Origin: Yamagishiella unicocca
Lineage: Eukaryota > Chlorophyta > Chlorophyceae > Chlamydomonadales > Volvocaceae
Direction of reading: 5' to 3'
Assembly: GCA_003116995.1 (NCBI GenBank)
Contig: BDSL01000128.1
Span: 1-64,000, forward strand
Length of the DNA: 64,000 bases
Below the pieces are notes generated by a model that was not told where the DNA came from, did no database searches, and saw only the letters and a program-made list of their open reading frames with translations. A program made the position numbers and the translations under genes. Numbering within the stretch: the stretch's first letter is position 1; each line of letters opens with the position of its first letter. Of this stretch, positions 26,504 to 41,670 are shown piece after piece.

Positions 26504-27503
26504 ATGGAGGGGGATCGATGTGGGTGCTGGCGGCGGGAGGCTCGGCCAGTTGGGCCACTTGGAATCTTGGATGGGGGGAACGAAGTGCCAGCTGCTGGAA
26601 CCTGTCGATGGGATGGCCAGTCAGTCCCTTGGCGCATACGCACGGCGTCTGACTCCGTCGGCGAGGGCGGGTGCCAGGTCTAGGTTGGCTGGCCGTTGGA
26701 AGCCCAGCTGGTGAAGGGCGTTGCGGCAGTTGGAAGCAATGCGTGCGGGCTTGAAGTTGGCCCCAGTAGTCAGGCTGGAGCGGTAGTAGTTTGGCCGTGC
26801 TTAGCTAACATTTCGTCGTAGTGCTGGACACTCCATCGACATTGTGATAATATGCCAACTGCATCACACAGCTTTTACACGAGGGTTTGTACGGCAGGGT
26901 CTGCCCGCGTCGAGGGCGGTTGCAAACCTCCAACCGACTGGCCGTGGGGTGCCGTCCAAGCCACGCTTCCAGTCGTCCGAACGGGAAAGCGAAAACGTCA
27001 GTCCTGCGGTGTCCCCTTATCCGCGCCAGACAGCATGCAGCGCCTCAAAACCCGCTGCTCGACACCTTTTGACACTGCACACTCACTCGTTGCCATGCAA
27101 CCAGCCTGCTCACGCGCCTGCTCCGAATCCCATGCACCTGCTCTGAAACCCCCTCGAAGCAGCTCTACCCTAATCCTACCGCCGCTAATACGGACGCGCT
27201 TGCCTGCCAGCCATACGGTACCTGGTAGGTACGCAGTAGCTGCCGTCCGCACGCAGCGACCCAGCGACCCAAGCCCGCTGCAGGGGACCCAGGCTCGCCG
27301 CATCGGGCATCTCACGTGGCCACACCGTTGCATCCTACCAACCACCAACCACTCCTGCACGCCACAACGCAGCCAGCCCATCGCCGCCGCCGCCTACGCA
27401 TCAAATGAAAAGACCGACGCCGCCGGACACGACTCCGGAGGTCGGACGCCCTATCCTCTCAGGTCTCAGCTGCACCCAACACTCATTGCTGCTGCCTCCT
27501 TAT
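26504..27503. other. GC-rich convergent spacer, unit 5
   Basis: No gene is seen; same as unit 1. Confidence 0.5.
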
Positions 27504-28300
27504 TCAGCCGGCCGCTGCGCTGCCGCCACCGGTGGCGCTGCTGCCGCCAAGGCGCGGGGCGCCCGCCGCCTGCATCGCCGGCGCCGCCGCGCTGACGCCG
27601 CTGGCGCCGCCGGTGCGCCTGTCTATCTTGGCCTGCAGGTAGACCATCTTGGTCCACACGTCCTGGTGACCAATGCGGTCCCACTCGTAGCAGGGAATCG
27701 GCACCACCAGGTAGCCACGAGCCTGGTGTGGAGGTGTGGGGTTGCCAGGGGGTAGCGATCAGACCCGGTTACATGACAGCAGGAAACAGAGAGCGGAAGC
27801 TAACTGGCGAGTGGTTGCGGGGTTGCGTTAGTGGGGGGGAGCCAAGGCCGGGTATTCGGGTTAAGAGGAGGTTCGGGGCGGAGGCCGTGACGGGGACGTG
27901 CACCAAGAAGAACGGCGCTTAAGCGTTGCGAGCTCAGCACCGGCGACGTCAGATTCACGTGACCTTACAACCTCTGTACCCTGCCCAGGTAGCCTTACTT
28001 GCGGCCCCGACCCCGACCCCACCCACCTGCAGCAGCCTGTACTTGAGCACCGCCTCGCCCATGATCCGCGGGCTGTTGGCGGCGCTGTTGTGGCGGCCAA
28101 CCAGCTCGAGGGCTAGCAGCCGAGGCGGCTGGCTGGCCCAGCGGCGACAACAGGAGTCACAGGAGTCACAGGAGTCACAGGAGTGGCAGGAGTGGCAGGA
28201 GTGGCAGGAGTCACAGGAGTGGCAGGAGTGGCAGAAGTCACAGGAGTGGCAGGAGTCACGCACAGGAGTGGCAGGAGTCACAGGAGTCACAGGAGTCACA
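27504..28300 (-). CDS. RAP-domain protein C-terminal fragment, unit 5 (partial)
   Basis: Exons on the minus strand are 28027 upward and 27504-27722, with the RAP core intact. One C is missing in GGCTGGCCCAGCGG near 28138, so the minisatellite is entered in the Ser-Cys-Asp frame (CDSCDSCC..) instead of Thr-Pro-Val. This shows the repeat frame is not conserved and argues against a constrained protein upstream of the domain. Confidence 0.55.
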
Positions 28301-29127
28301 GGGAGTCACAGGAGTCACAGGAGTCACAGGAGTCACAGGAGTCACAGGAGTCACAGGAGTCACAGGAGTCACAGGAGTCACAGGAGTCACAGGAGTCACA
28401 GGAGTGGCAGGAGTCACAGGAGTCACAGGAGTGGCAGGAGTCACAGGAGTGGCAGGAGTCACAGGAGTCACAGGAGTCACAGGAGTCACAGGAGTGGCAG
28501 GAGTCACAGGAGTGGCAGGAGTCACAGGAGTCACAGGAGTCACAGGAGTGGCAGGAGTCACAGGAGTGGCAGGAGTCACAGGAGTCACAGGAGTCACAGG
28601 AGTCACAGGAGTGGCAGGAGTCACAGGAGTCACAGGAGTGGCAGGAGTCACAGGAGTCACAGGAGTACAGGAGTCACAGGAGTGCAGGAGTCACAGGAGT
28701 GGCAGGAGTCACAGGAGTCACAGAGTCACAGGAGTGGCAGGAGTCACAGGAGTGGCAGGAGTGACAGGAGTCACAGGAGTCACAGGAGTGGCAGGAGTCA
28801 CAGGAGTCACAGGAGTCACAGGAGTCACAGGAGTCACAGGAGTGGCAGGAGTCACAGGAGTCACAGGAGTGGCAGGAGTCACAGGAGTCACAGGAGTCAC
28901 AGGAGTCACAGGAGTCACAGGAGTGGCAGGAGTCACAGGAGTGGCAGGAGTCACAGGAGTCACAGGAGTGGCAGGAGTCACAGGAGTGGCAGGAGTCACA
29001 GGAGTGGCAGGAGTCACAGGAGTCACAGGAGTGCAGGAGTCACAGGAGTCACAGGAGTCACAGGAGTCACAGGAGTCACAGGAGTCACAGGAGTCACAGG
29101 AGTCACAGGAGTGGCAGGAGTGGCAGG
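28152..29127. repeat. 9-bp minisatellite, unit 5
   Basis: Mostly regular, with a few off-register units (CAGGGAGTC near 28300, GAGTACAGG near 28665, GAGTGCAGG near 28682 and 29030, CACAGAGTC near 28721). One GGAGTGACA variant near 28758 is also seen in units 7 and 9. Confidence 0.95.
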
Positions 29128-30142
29128 TAGGGGTGGGAGGAGTCCCAGGAGAGGCAGGAGTCTTATGTGACTCCATGTGACTTCATTGAATAATAATGAC
29201 TCCTGTGGCTATATGTCGGATACGGTCATAGACAGCAGCTTGCAATTAAGGTCACCAGCTCGGCAACCTGACCCACACGGCCTGCGCCTCCGCTCCGCTG
29301 CCCTGTTGCCACACCTCACCTCACCTCACCTCATGTATACTTCGAAAGAACATTGCTCCTCGCCTCACGTGTATGCCGCAGCGGTGGCCCACGCGCCGCA
29401 TCGCGCCGTGCAGCAGCCCGCCGGCAGCGCAGCAGCCCACGAAGTGCCACCACATTGATTGTCGTCGCGCCCGTGGTTGCGACCGACTGTATGACAAGGA
29501 CAACGACGTCCCTTGTCGGAATAATCTGCCTATGACGACGACGCATCATTTTGTCGAATATCCTTCAATCTCCTTCAATTTCCTTCAATTTTGTTCTATC
29601 TACTTCAATTTACTTCTATCTACTTCTATCTATAATAACATCATGCTGTATGGTATGGTGGTATACTGAGCAATGAGAATTTCAATTTTTGTTAGAAATG
29701 TGGCCAGATGTGTCTCAATCATTATATCACATTAAGCCTACTTCCATGACGTCCATGATGGAATGGGGATCCACAAGGACTAAACTTGGCACATGACATC
29801 GTCATTGATGCATGATTCATGAATTTCAGATGTACGTCAGATGTATGTCAGATGTATGTCAGATGTATGTCAGATGTGTGTCAGTTTCTTTTAGGAATTT
29901 AGTAAAAGCAAATCTTTCCGTTAGATTGGATCTAGCATGCTGGATTGAATCCAGAAACGTCCACTCCAGGAAGGACGCCCGATTGTAGTACAAACCATTC
30001 GCCTATATATATATGCGCATTTGGCATTCGACATACTTAATATTTCGAATATACAATACAATACAATACTTATGCTCTTACTCTGAATTATTGACTGAAT
30101 CGTCGAAACAAAGACAAAGACAAAAAAGACAAGGCGAGAGCA
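29128..30142 (+). promoter_or_regulatory. Upstream region of gene A copy 6
   Basis: Standard spacer with TATATATATAT at 30004-30014 and the 11-bp repeat at about 29827-29884. It carries CCCACACGGCC and ACTTCGAAAG, shared with unit 8. Confidence 0.6.
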
Positions 30143-32267
30143 ATGGTGAGTGAGGGCTTAATGTTTTTTCTTCTTTGCTTCTCTGCTTCAACATGAACAC
30201 TGCGGACTTACAAGATTACTTCACTCGTGTACAGGGCGGAAGCTTATCTAATTGACTGCTTACTGTAAGTCGTATCGTGTCATGCGATGAGATGGGAATG
30301 GATGGACTAATCTCTTCCAGACTACTTTCTGGACTTACCACTCGTTTTCTGTATTGCATGCAGTCAAGGAGAATCAGATTTTTGTCTGCCTCAACAATTG
30401 CGTGTTTGGTGGTTATGGCAAGTCCGCCGAAGTCAAGAGGATCGCACTCTCTGTGCGGGGGTCCATGTCCGGGACTTCAGTCGAATACTTCGTCAACTTT
30501 GACCCCGAGAAGAAGCTGTCAGTTCGAGACGGGTTTGACAGCGGACCGAAACGGGTGTGCACCAGGATGTATGCGTGGGTAAGTTATGGTACCAGAAATA
30601 CCAGAAATACTATTATATTATATGTAAGTCGCTGATTTCGTTTCGTTTCCAAATCATTGCTCAGGCCAATAGGGACGGGACGTTTGGCAATTTCAGCAAT
30701 GGCGAGTCGAGGTCGAGGTTTACCACGGGTCAATACCTGCGGCGGCTGACGCTGGAAGATGCCGCGAAGATGGGTATGGAGAGGAACGCTTACATGGACA
30801 GCGAGATTGCGCTGGACACGCATGGAAACAAAGATGGGGGCAAGGTGGAGGCCTTCAACCGTGCAACGCATATGTTCAAGGTTTACTTCCAGGCATCCTT
30901 TAACGGAGAATCGGACCTGGTCAGCATCATTGAGAAGTTCAACGCGACAAAATCGAAGGGCGCTGTGTTTGACTGCCCTGGCTTGTCGCCACAGATCCTG
31001 CAGCGTGCCATGGACATTGCTGGATATCTACGGACTTCGTCATACAATCCAGAGAGCAATGTAGACTTCAAGGTATGTTTGTTGGGATGCATGTTGACGA
31101 ATTGTAAACGAATTAAATATATCGATAAATATGATCGTGTACTCAATAATGTACAGGCCGAGATTATGGCCGATGAAGATGTCTACCTCTTCTTCGCATC
31201 CCGACATGACATCATTCGTGCTGTCACGGTGCAACAGCAGCAGCAGCTCCAACACGCAGTCCACATCTATGGAGTCGACTGCCTGCAGGGTAAGTACATA
31301 GGCTGCAGTTTTAGGCGAATTGTGATTTGTGACTTTCCCCATAGACAATGCGTGACATTGTCCGTGACATTGTTCTGCAGAAATACACGGAGTTCCCAAT
31401 CGAGAGCATCTTCGAGCCGTTGAGGCTTGGTATGACTCTTATGGAGAAGTACATTGAGCTGAAAACACTGATGGTTCGATGCAAGACGATGACTGAAGAT
31501 CAGAAGAAAACTACGAAAGAGTACGCGCAAGCAGGCATCAACATGTAAGCAGGAATGCTTGCGTTGCTTGACTCATGAACTCATGAACTCATGAACTGAC
31601 TCATTTACTCAACAATGACTCATTAACTCAACCCTGTAACTCAATCTTAATTTGTAGGTTCAGGGAAGAAGAGAAGAAGCTGCCACCTGATATGCCCCGC
31701 GTTTGGCAGACCCTGGGCACGCCAAATTACCCCTTCTTGTGCATGCAGCTGACAGCGATGCGCCTGTGGCACCAGCCGAACGGAGGAAGTCGCGTGGTGA
31801 GTTTTGTTGAATTCAATGAATACAATGAGTTATTGAGTTCCTGAACTGAGTTTACAAGAAATTATAATTATCCCGAAATCCATTGTGCACAGGTGCCAGC
31901 CACAATGAACGTGTGCGACTACTTGCATACGTTGGAGTGGAAAAGGAGCATTGATGGCATGTTGTTCGACGTATTCCCTCCTGCCTCGGTGTTCACACCG
32001 GCCAGTATGTATCCCGCGGGCCGCGCCCTACCAAAGCACCATCACCACGACCACCGCCACCATCAGGGCGCAGCGAACGGGGCCCCGGGTGACGCCTTGC
32101 GTGGCACCGCGACAGGTGGTGGTCCTGGCAGTGCCGTGGCAGCGGGGAGCGGGGGCGGTGCGCCTCCGATCATCATGCACGGCGTGCTGGAGCACCCCGG
32201 ACTGGTCGGTAGGTCGGAGCCGCTGGAGGAGGTGGTGGATTTCATGATGAGCCGTTCGGAACGTTGA
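30143..32267 (+). pseudogene. Gene A copy 6 (frameshifts in exons 2 and 5)
   Basis: Exons: 30143-30145, 30235-30264, 30364-30578, 30665-31072, 31157-31289, 31345-31544, 31658-31796, 31893-32267. Exon 2 has lost one T (TCTAATTGACTG) and is 30 nt. Exon 5 has an extra C (GCATCCCGACATG near 31200) and is 133 nt. The two shifts lie far apart, so exons 3 and 4 would be misread. Partner copy 8 lacks both. Confidence 0.7.
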
Positions 32268-33271
32268 ATGGAGGGGGATCGATGTGGGTGCTGGCGGCGG
32301 GAGGCTCGGCCAGTTGGGCCACTTGGAATCTTGGATGGGGGGAACGAAGTGCCAGCTGCTGGAACCTGTCGATGGGATGGCCAGTCAGTCCCTTGGCGCA
32401 TACGCACGGCGTCTGACTCCGTCGGCGAGGGCGGGTGCCAGGTCTAGGTTGGCTGGCCGTTGGAAGCCCAGCTGGTGAAGGGCGTTGCGGCAGTTGGAAG
32501 CAATGCGTGCGGGCTTGAAGTTGGCCCCAGTAGTCAGGCTGGAGCGGTAGTAGTTTGGCCGTGCTTAGCTAACATTTCGTCGTAGTGCTGGACACTCCAT
32601 CGACATTGTGATAATATGCCAACTGCATCACACAGCTTTTACACGAGGGTTTGTACGGCAGGGTCTGCCCGCGTCGAGGGCGGTTGCAAACCTCCAACCG
32701 ACTGGCCGTGGGGTGCCGTCCAAGCCACGCTTCCAGTCGTCCGAACGGGAAAGCGAAAACGTCAGTCCTGCGGTGTCCCCTTATCCGCGCCAGACAGCAT
32801 GCAGCGCCTCAAAACCCGCTGCTCGACACCTTTTGACACTGCACACTCACTCGTTGCCATGCAACCAGCCTGCTCACGCGCCTGCTCCGAATCCCATGCA
32901 CCTGCTCTGAAACCCCCTCGAAGCAGCTCTACCCTAATCCTACCGCCGCTAATACGGACGCGCTTGCCTGCCAGCCATACGGTACCTGGTAGGTACGCAG
33001 TAGCTGCCGTCCGCACGCAGCGACCCAGCGACCCAGCCAAGCCCGCTGCAGGGGACCCAGGCTCGCCGCATCGGGCATCTCACGTGGCCACACCGTTGCA
33101 TCCTACCAACCACCAACCACTCCTGCACGCCACAACGCAGCCAGCCCATCGCCGCCGCCGCCTACGCATCAAATGAAAAGACCGACGCCGCCGGACACGA
33201 CTCCGGAGGTCGGACGCCCTATCCTCTCAGGTCTCAGCTGCACCCAACACTCATTGCTGCTGCCTCCTTAT
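32268..33271. other. GC-rich convergent spacer, unit 6
   Basis: No gene is seen. It has a 4-bp insertion, CCCAGCCAAGCCC, near 33032, shared with unit 8. Confidence 0.5.
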
Positions 33272-33918
33272 TCAGCCGGCCGCTGCGCTGCCGCCACCGG
33301 TGGCGCTGCTGCCGCCAAGGCGCGGGGCGCCCGCCGCCTGCATCGCCGGCGCCGCCGCGCTGACGCCGCTGGCGCCGCCGGTGCGCCTGTCTATCTTGGC
33401 CTGCAGGTAGACCATCTTGGTCCACACGTCCTGGTGACCAATGCGGTCCCACTCGTAGCAGGGAATCGGCACCACCAGGTAGCCACGAGCCTGGTGTGGA
33501 GGTGTGGGGTTGCCAGGGGGTAGCGATCAGACCCGGTTACATGACAGCAGGAAACGGAGAGCGGAAGCTAACTGGCGAGTGGTTGCGGGGTTGCGTTAGT
33601 GGGGGGAGCCAAGGCCGGGTATTCGGGTTAAGAGGAGGTTCGGGGCGGAGGCCGTGACGGGGACGTGCACCAAGAAGAACGGCGCTTAAGCGTTGCGAGC
33701 TCAGCACCGGCGACGTCAGATTCACGTGACCTTACAACCTCTGTACCCTGCCCAGGTAGCCTTACTTGCGGCCCCGACCCCGACCCCACCCACCTGCAGC
33801 AGCCTGTACTTGAGCACCGCCTCGCCCATGATCCGGGGCTGTTGGCGGCGCTGTTGTGGCGGCCAACCAGCTCGAGGGCTAGCAGCCGAGGCGGCTGGCT
33901 GGCCCCAGCGGCGACAAC
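33272..33918 (-). pseudogene. RAP-domain remnant, unit 6 (frameshifted)
   Basis: The last exon, 33272-33490, is intact. The upstream exon (from 33794 upward) reads GATCCGGGGCTG for GATCCGCGGGCTG near 33833, shifting the frame after SAANSP and destroying the LKYRLLQ segment. Confidence 0.7.
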
Positions 33919-34901
33919 AGGAGTCACAGGAGTCACAGGAGTCACAGGAGTGGCAGGAGTGGCAGGAGTGGCAGGAGTCACAGGAGTGGCAGGAGTGGCA
34001 GAAGTCACAGGAGTGGCAGGAGTCACGCACAGGAGTGGCAGGAGTCACAGGAGTCACAGGAGTCACAGGAGTCACAGGAGTCCACAGGAGTCACAGGAGT
34101 CACAGGAGTCACAGGAAGTCACAGGAGTCACAGGGCAGTCCAGCAGGAGTCACAGGAGTCACAGGGAAGTCACAGGAGTGGCAGGAGTCACAGGAGTCAC
34201 AGGAGTGGCAGGAGTCACAGGAGTGGCAGGAGTCACAGAGCACAGAGTCACAGGAGTCACAGACAGAGTCACAGGAGTGGCAGGAGTCACAGGAGTCACA
34301 GGAGTCACAGGAGTGGCAGGAGTCACAGGAGTGGCAGGAGTCACAGGAGTCACAGGAGTCAGGAGTCACAGGAGTCAGGAGTCACAGGATCGGAGTCACA
34401 GGAGTCACAGGAGTGGCAGGAGTCACAGAGTCACAGGAGTCACAGGAGTCACAGGAGTGGCAGGAGTCACAGGAGTGGCAGGAGTCACAGGAGTCACAGG
34501 AGTCACAGGAGTGGCAGGAGTCACAGGAGTGGCAGGAGTCACAGGAGTCACAGGAGTCACAGGAGTGGCAGGAGTCACAGGAGTCACAGGAGTCCAGGAG
34601 TCACAGGAGTCACAGGAGTGGCAGGAGTCACAGGAGTCACAGGAGTGGCAGGAGTCACAGGAGTCACAGGAGTCACAAGTCACAGGAGTCACAGGAGTGG
34701 CAGGAGTCACAGGAGTGGCAGGAGTCACAGGAGTCACAGGAGTGCAGGAGTCACAGGAGTGGCAGGAGTCACAGGAGTGGCAGGAGTCACAGGAGTCACA
34801 GGAGTGGCAGGAGTCACAGGAGTCACAGGAGTCACAGGAGTCACAGGAGTCACAGGAGTCACAGGAGTCACAGGAGTCACAGGAGTGGCAGGAGTGGCAG
34901 G
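33919..34901. repeat. 9-bp minisatellite, unit 6
   Basis: Irregular between about 34080 and 34430, with units such as GTCCACAGG, GGAAGTCAC, GGGCAGTCCAGCAGG, GAGCACAGAG and GGATCGGAGTC. The right half is regular except near 34593, 34677 and 34743. Confidence 0.95.
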
Positions 34902-35913
34902 TAGGGGTGGGAGGAGTCCCAGGAGAGGCAGGAGTCTTATGTGACTCCATGTGACTTCATTGAATAATAATGACTCCTGTGGCTATATGTCGGATACGGT
35001 CATAGACAGCAGCTTGCAATTAAGGTCACCAGCTCGGCAACCTGACCCACGCGGCCTGCGCCTCCGCTCCGCTGCCCTGTTGCCACACCTCACCTCACCT
35101 CACCTCATGTATACTTAGAAAGAACATTGCTCCTCGCCTCACGTGTATGCCGCAGCGGTGGCCCACGCGCCGCATCGCGCCGTGCAGCAGCCCGCCGGCA
35201 GCGCAGCAGCCCACGAAGTGCCACCACATTGATTGTCGTCGCGCCCGCGGTTGCGACCGACTGTATGACAAGGACAACGACGTCCCTTGTCGGAATAATC
35301 TGCCTATGACGACGACGCATCATTTTGTCGAATATCCTTCAATCTCCTTCAATTTCCTTCAATTTTGTTCTATCTACTTCAATTTACTTCTATCTACTTC
35401 TATCTATAATAACATCATGCTGTATGGTATGGTGGTATACTGAGCAATGAGAATTTCAATTTTGTTAGAAATGTGGCCAGATGTGTCTCAATCATTATAT
35501 CACATTAAGCCTACTTCCATGACGTCCATGATGGAATGGGGATCCACAAGGACTAAACTTGGCACATGACATCGTCATTGATGCATGATTCATGAATTTC
35601 AGATGTACGTCAGATGTATGTCAGATGTATGTCAGATGTATGTCAGATGTGTGTCAGTTTCTTTTAGGAATTTAGTAAAAAGCAAATCTTTCCGTTAGAT
35701 TGGATCTAGCATGCTGGATTGAATCCAGAAACGTCCACTCCAGGAAGGACGCCCGATTGTAGTACAAACCATTCGCCTATATATATGCGCATTTGGCATT
35801 CGACATACTTAATATTTCGAATATACAATACAATACAATACTTATGCTCTTACTCTGAATTATTGACTGAATCGTCGAAACAAAGACAAAGACAAAAAGA
35901 CAAGGCGAGAGCA
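34902..35913 (+). promoter_or_regulatory. Upstream region of gene A copy 7
   Basis: Standard spacer with TATATATAT at 35778-35786 and the 11-bp repeat at about 35600-35657. Confidence 0.6.
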
Positions 35914-38037
35914 ATGGTGAGTGAGGGCTTAATGTTTTTTCTTCTTTGCTTCTCTGCTTCAACATGAACACTGCGGACTTACAAGATTACCTTCACTCGT
36001 GTACAGGGCGGAAGCTTATCTAATTTGACTGCTTACTGTAAGTCGTATCGTGTCATGCGATGAGATGGGAATGGATGGACTAATCTCTTCCAGACTACTT
36101 TCTGGACTTACCACTCGTTTTCTGTATTGCATGCAGTCAAGGAGAATCAGATTTTTGTCTGCCTCAACAATTGCGTGTTTGGTGGTTATGGCAAGTCCGC
36201 CGAAGTCAAGAGGATCGCACTCTCTGTGCGGGGGTCCATGTCCGGGACTTCAGTCGAATACTTCGTCAACTTTGACCCCGAGAAGAAGCTGTCAGTTCGA
36301 GACGGGTTTGACAGCGGACCGAAACGGGTGTGCACCAGGATGTATGCATGGGTAAGTTATGGTACCAGAAATACCAGAAATACTATTATATTATATGTAA
36401 GTCGCTGATTTCGTTTCGTTTCCAAATCATTGCTCAGGCCAATAGGGACGGGACGTTTGGCAATTTCAGCAATGGCGAGTCGAGGTCGAGGTTTACCACG
36501 GGTCAATACCTGCGGCGGCTGACGCTGGAAGATGCCGCGAAGATGGGTATGGAGAGGAACGCTTACATGGACAGCGAGATTGCGCTGGACACGCATGGAA
36601 ACAAAGATGGGGGCAAGGTGGAGGCCTTCAACCGTGCAACGCATATGTTCAAGGTTTACTTCCAGGCATCCTTTAACGGAGAATCGGACCTGGTCAGCAT
36701 CATTGAGAAGTTCAACGCGACAAAATCGAAGGGCGCTGTGTTTGACTGCCCTGGCTTGTCGCCACAGATCCTGCAGCGTGCCATGGACATTGCTGGATAT
36801 CTACGGACTTCGTCATACAATCCAGAGAGCAATGTAGACTTCAAGGTATGTTTGTTGGGATGCATGTTGACGAATTGTAAACGAATTAAATATATCGATA
36901 AATATGATCGTGTACTCAATAATGTACAGGCCGAGATTATGGCCGATGAAGATGTCTACCTCTTCTTCGCATCCGACATGACATCATTCGTGCTGTCACG
37001 GTGCAACAGCAGCAGCAGCTCCAACACGCAGTCCACATCTATGGAGTCGACTGCCTGCAGGGTAAGTACATAGGCTGCAGTTTTAGGCGAATTGTGATTT
37101 GTGACTTTCCCCATAGACAATGCGTGACATTGTCCGTGACATTGTTCTGCAGAAATACACGGAGTTCCCAATCGAGAGCATCTTCGAGCCGTTGAGGCTT
37201 GGTATGACTCTTATGGAGAAGTACATTGAGCTGAAAACACTGATGGTTCGATGCAAGACGATGACTGAAGATCAGAAGAAAACTACGAAAGAGTACGCGC
37301 AAGCAGGCATCAACATGTAAGCAGGAATGCTTGCGTTGCTTGACTCATGAACTCATGAACTCATGAACTGACTCATTTACTCAACAATGACTCATTAACT
37401 CAACCCTGTAACTCAATCTTAATTTGTAGGTTCAGGGAAGAAGAGAAGAAGCTGCCACCTGATATGCCCCGCGTTTGGCAGACCCTGGGCACGCCAAATT
37501 ACCCCTTCTTGTGCATGCAGCTGACAGCGATGCGCCTGTGGCACCAGCCGAACGGAGGAAGTCGCGTGGTGAGTTTTGTTGAATTCAATGAATACAATGA
37601 GTTATTGAGTTCCTGAACTGAGTTTACAAGAAATTATAATTATCCCGAAATCCATTGTGCACAGGTGCCAGCCACAATGAACGTGTGCGACTACTTGCAT
37701 ACGTTGGAGTGGAAAAGGAGCATTGATGGCATGTTGTTCGACGTATTCCCTCCTGCCTCGGTGTTCACACCGGCCAGTATGTATCCCGCGGGCCGCGCCC
37801 TACCAAAGCACCATCACCACGACCACCGCCACCATCAGGGCGCAGCGAACGGGGCCCGGGTGACGCCTTGCGCGGCACCGCGACAGGTGGTGGTCCTGGC
37901 AGTGCCGTGGCAGCGGGGAGCGGGGCGGTGCGCCTCCGATCATCATGCACGGCGTGCTGGAGCACCCCGGACTGGTCGGTAGGTCGGAGCCGCTGGAGGA
38001 GGTGGTGGATTTCATGATGAGCCGTTCGGAACGTTGA
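35914..38037 (+). pseudogene. Gene A copy 7 (two single-base losses in exon 8)
   Basis: Exons: 35914-35916, 36007-36037, 36137-36351, 36438-36845, 36930-37061, 37117-37316, 37430-37568, 37665-38037. Exons 1 to 7 are open. Exon 8 lacks one C in GGGGCCCGGG near 37856 and one G in AGCGGGGCGGTG near 37922. The shifted frame stops at 37982, after the His-rich segment. The usual stop position is 38035-38037. Confidence 0.7.
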
Positions 38038-39036
38038 ATGGAGGGGGATCGATGTGGGTGCTGGCGGCGGGAGGCTCGGCCAGTTGGGCCACTTGGAATC
38101 TTGGATGGGGGAACGAAGTGCCAGCTGCTGGAACCTGTCGATGGGATGGCCAGTCAGTCCCTTGGCGCATACGCACGGCGTCTGACTCCGTCGGCGAGGG
38201 CGGGTGCCAGGTCTAGGTTGGCTGGCCGTTGGAAGCCCAGCTGGTGAAGGGCGTTGCGGCAGTTGGAAGCAATGCGTGCGGGCTTGAAGTTGGCCCCAGT
38301 AGTCAGGCTGGAGCGGTAGTAGTTTGGCCGTGCTTAGCTAACATTTCGTCGTAGTGCTGGACACTCCATCGACATTGTGATAATATGCCAACTGCATCAC
38401 ACAGCTTTTACACGAGGGTTTGTACGGCAGGGTCTGCCCGCGTCGAGGGCGGTTGCAAACCTCCAACCGACTGGCCGTGGGGTGCCGTCCAAGCCACGCT
38501 TCCAGTCGTCCGAACGGGAAAGCGAAAACGTCAGTCCTGCGGTGTCCCCTTATCCGCGCCAGACAGCATGCAGCGCCTCAAAACCCGCTGCTCGACACCT
38601 TTTGACACTGCACACTCACTCGTTGCCATGCAACCAGCCTGCTCACGCGCCTGCTCCGAATCCCATGCACCTGCTCTGAAACCCCCTCGAAGCAGCTCTA
38701 CCCTAATCCTACCGCCGCTAATACGGACGCGCTTGCCTGCCAGCCATACGGTACCTGGTAGGTACGCAGTAGCTGCCGTCCGCACGCAGCGACCCAGCGA
38801 CCCAAGCCCGCTGCAGGGGACCCAGGCTCGCCGCATCGGGCATCTCACGTGGCCACACCGTTGCATCCTACCAACCACCAACCACTCCTGCACGCCACAA
38901 CGCAGCCAGCCCATCGCCGCCGCCGCCTACGCATCAAATGAAAAGACCGACGCCGCCGGACACGACTCCGGAGGTCGGACGCCCTATCCTCTCAGGTCTC
39001 AGCTGCACCCAACACTCATTGCTGCTGCCTCCTTAT
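38038..39036. other. GC-rich convergent spacer, unit 7
   Basis: No gene is seen. It lacks one G near 38110 (GATGGGGGAACG) compared with other units. Confidence 0.5.

Positions 39037-41670
<2,634 letters not shown>

Larger units (their letters stand above)
23372..34901. repeat. Higher-order block, units 5-6 (first copy)
   Basis: Units 5 and 7 share GGAAACAGAGAGC (near 27781 and 39315; other units have ACGGAGAGC). Units 6 and 8 share CCCACACGGCC, ACTTCGAAAG, CCCGTGGTTG, GCGTGGCACCG in exon 8, and CCCAGCCAAGCCC in the spacer. The two-unit block therefore duplicated after these variants arose. Confidence 0.88.
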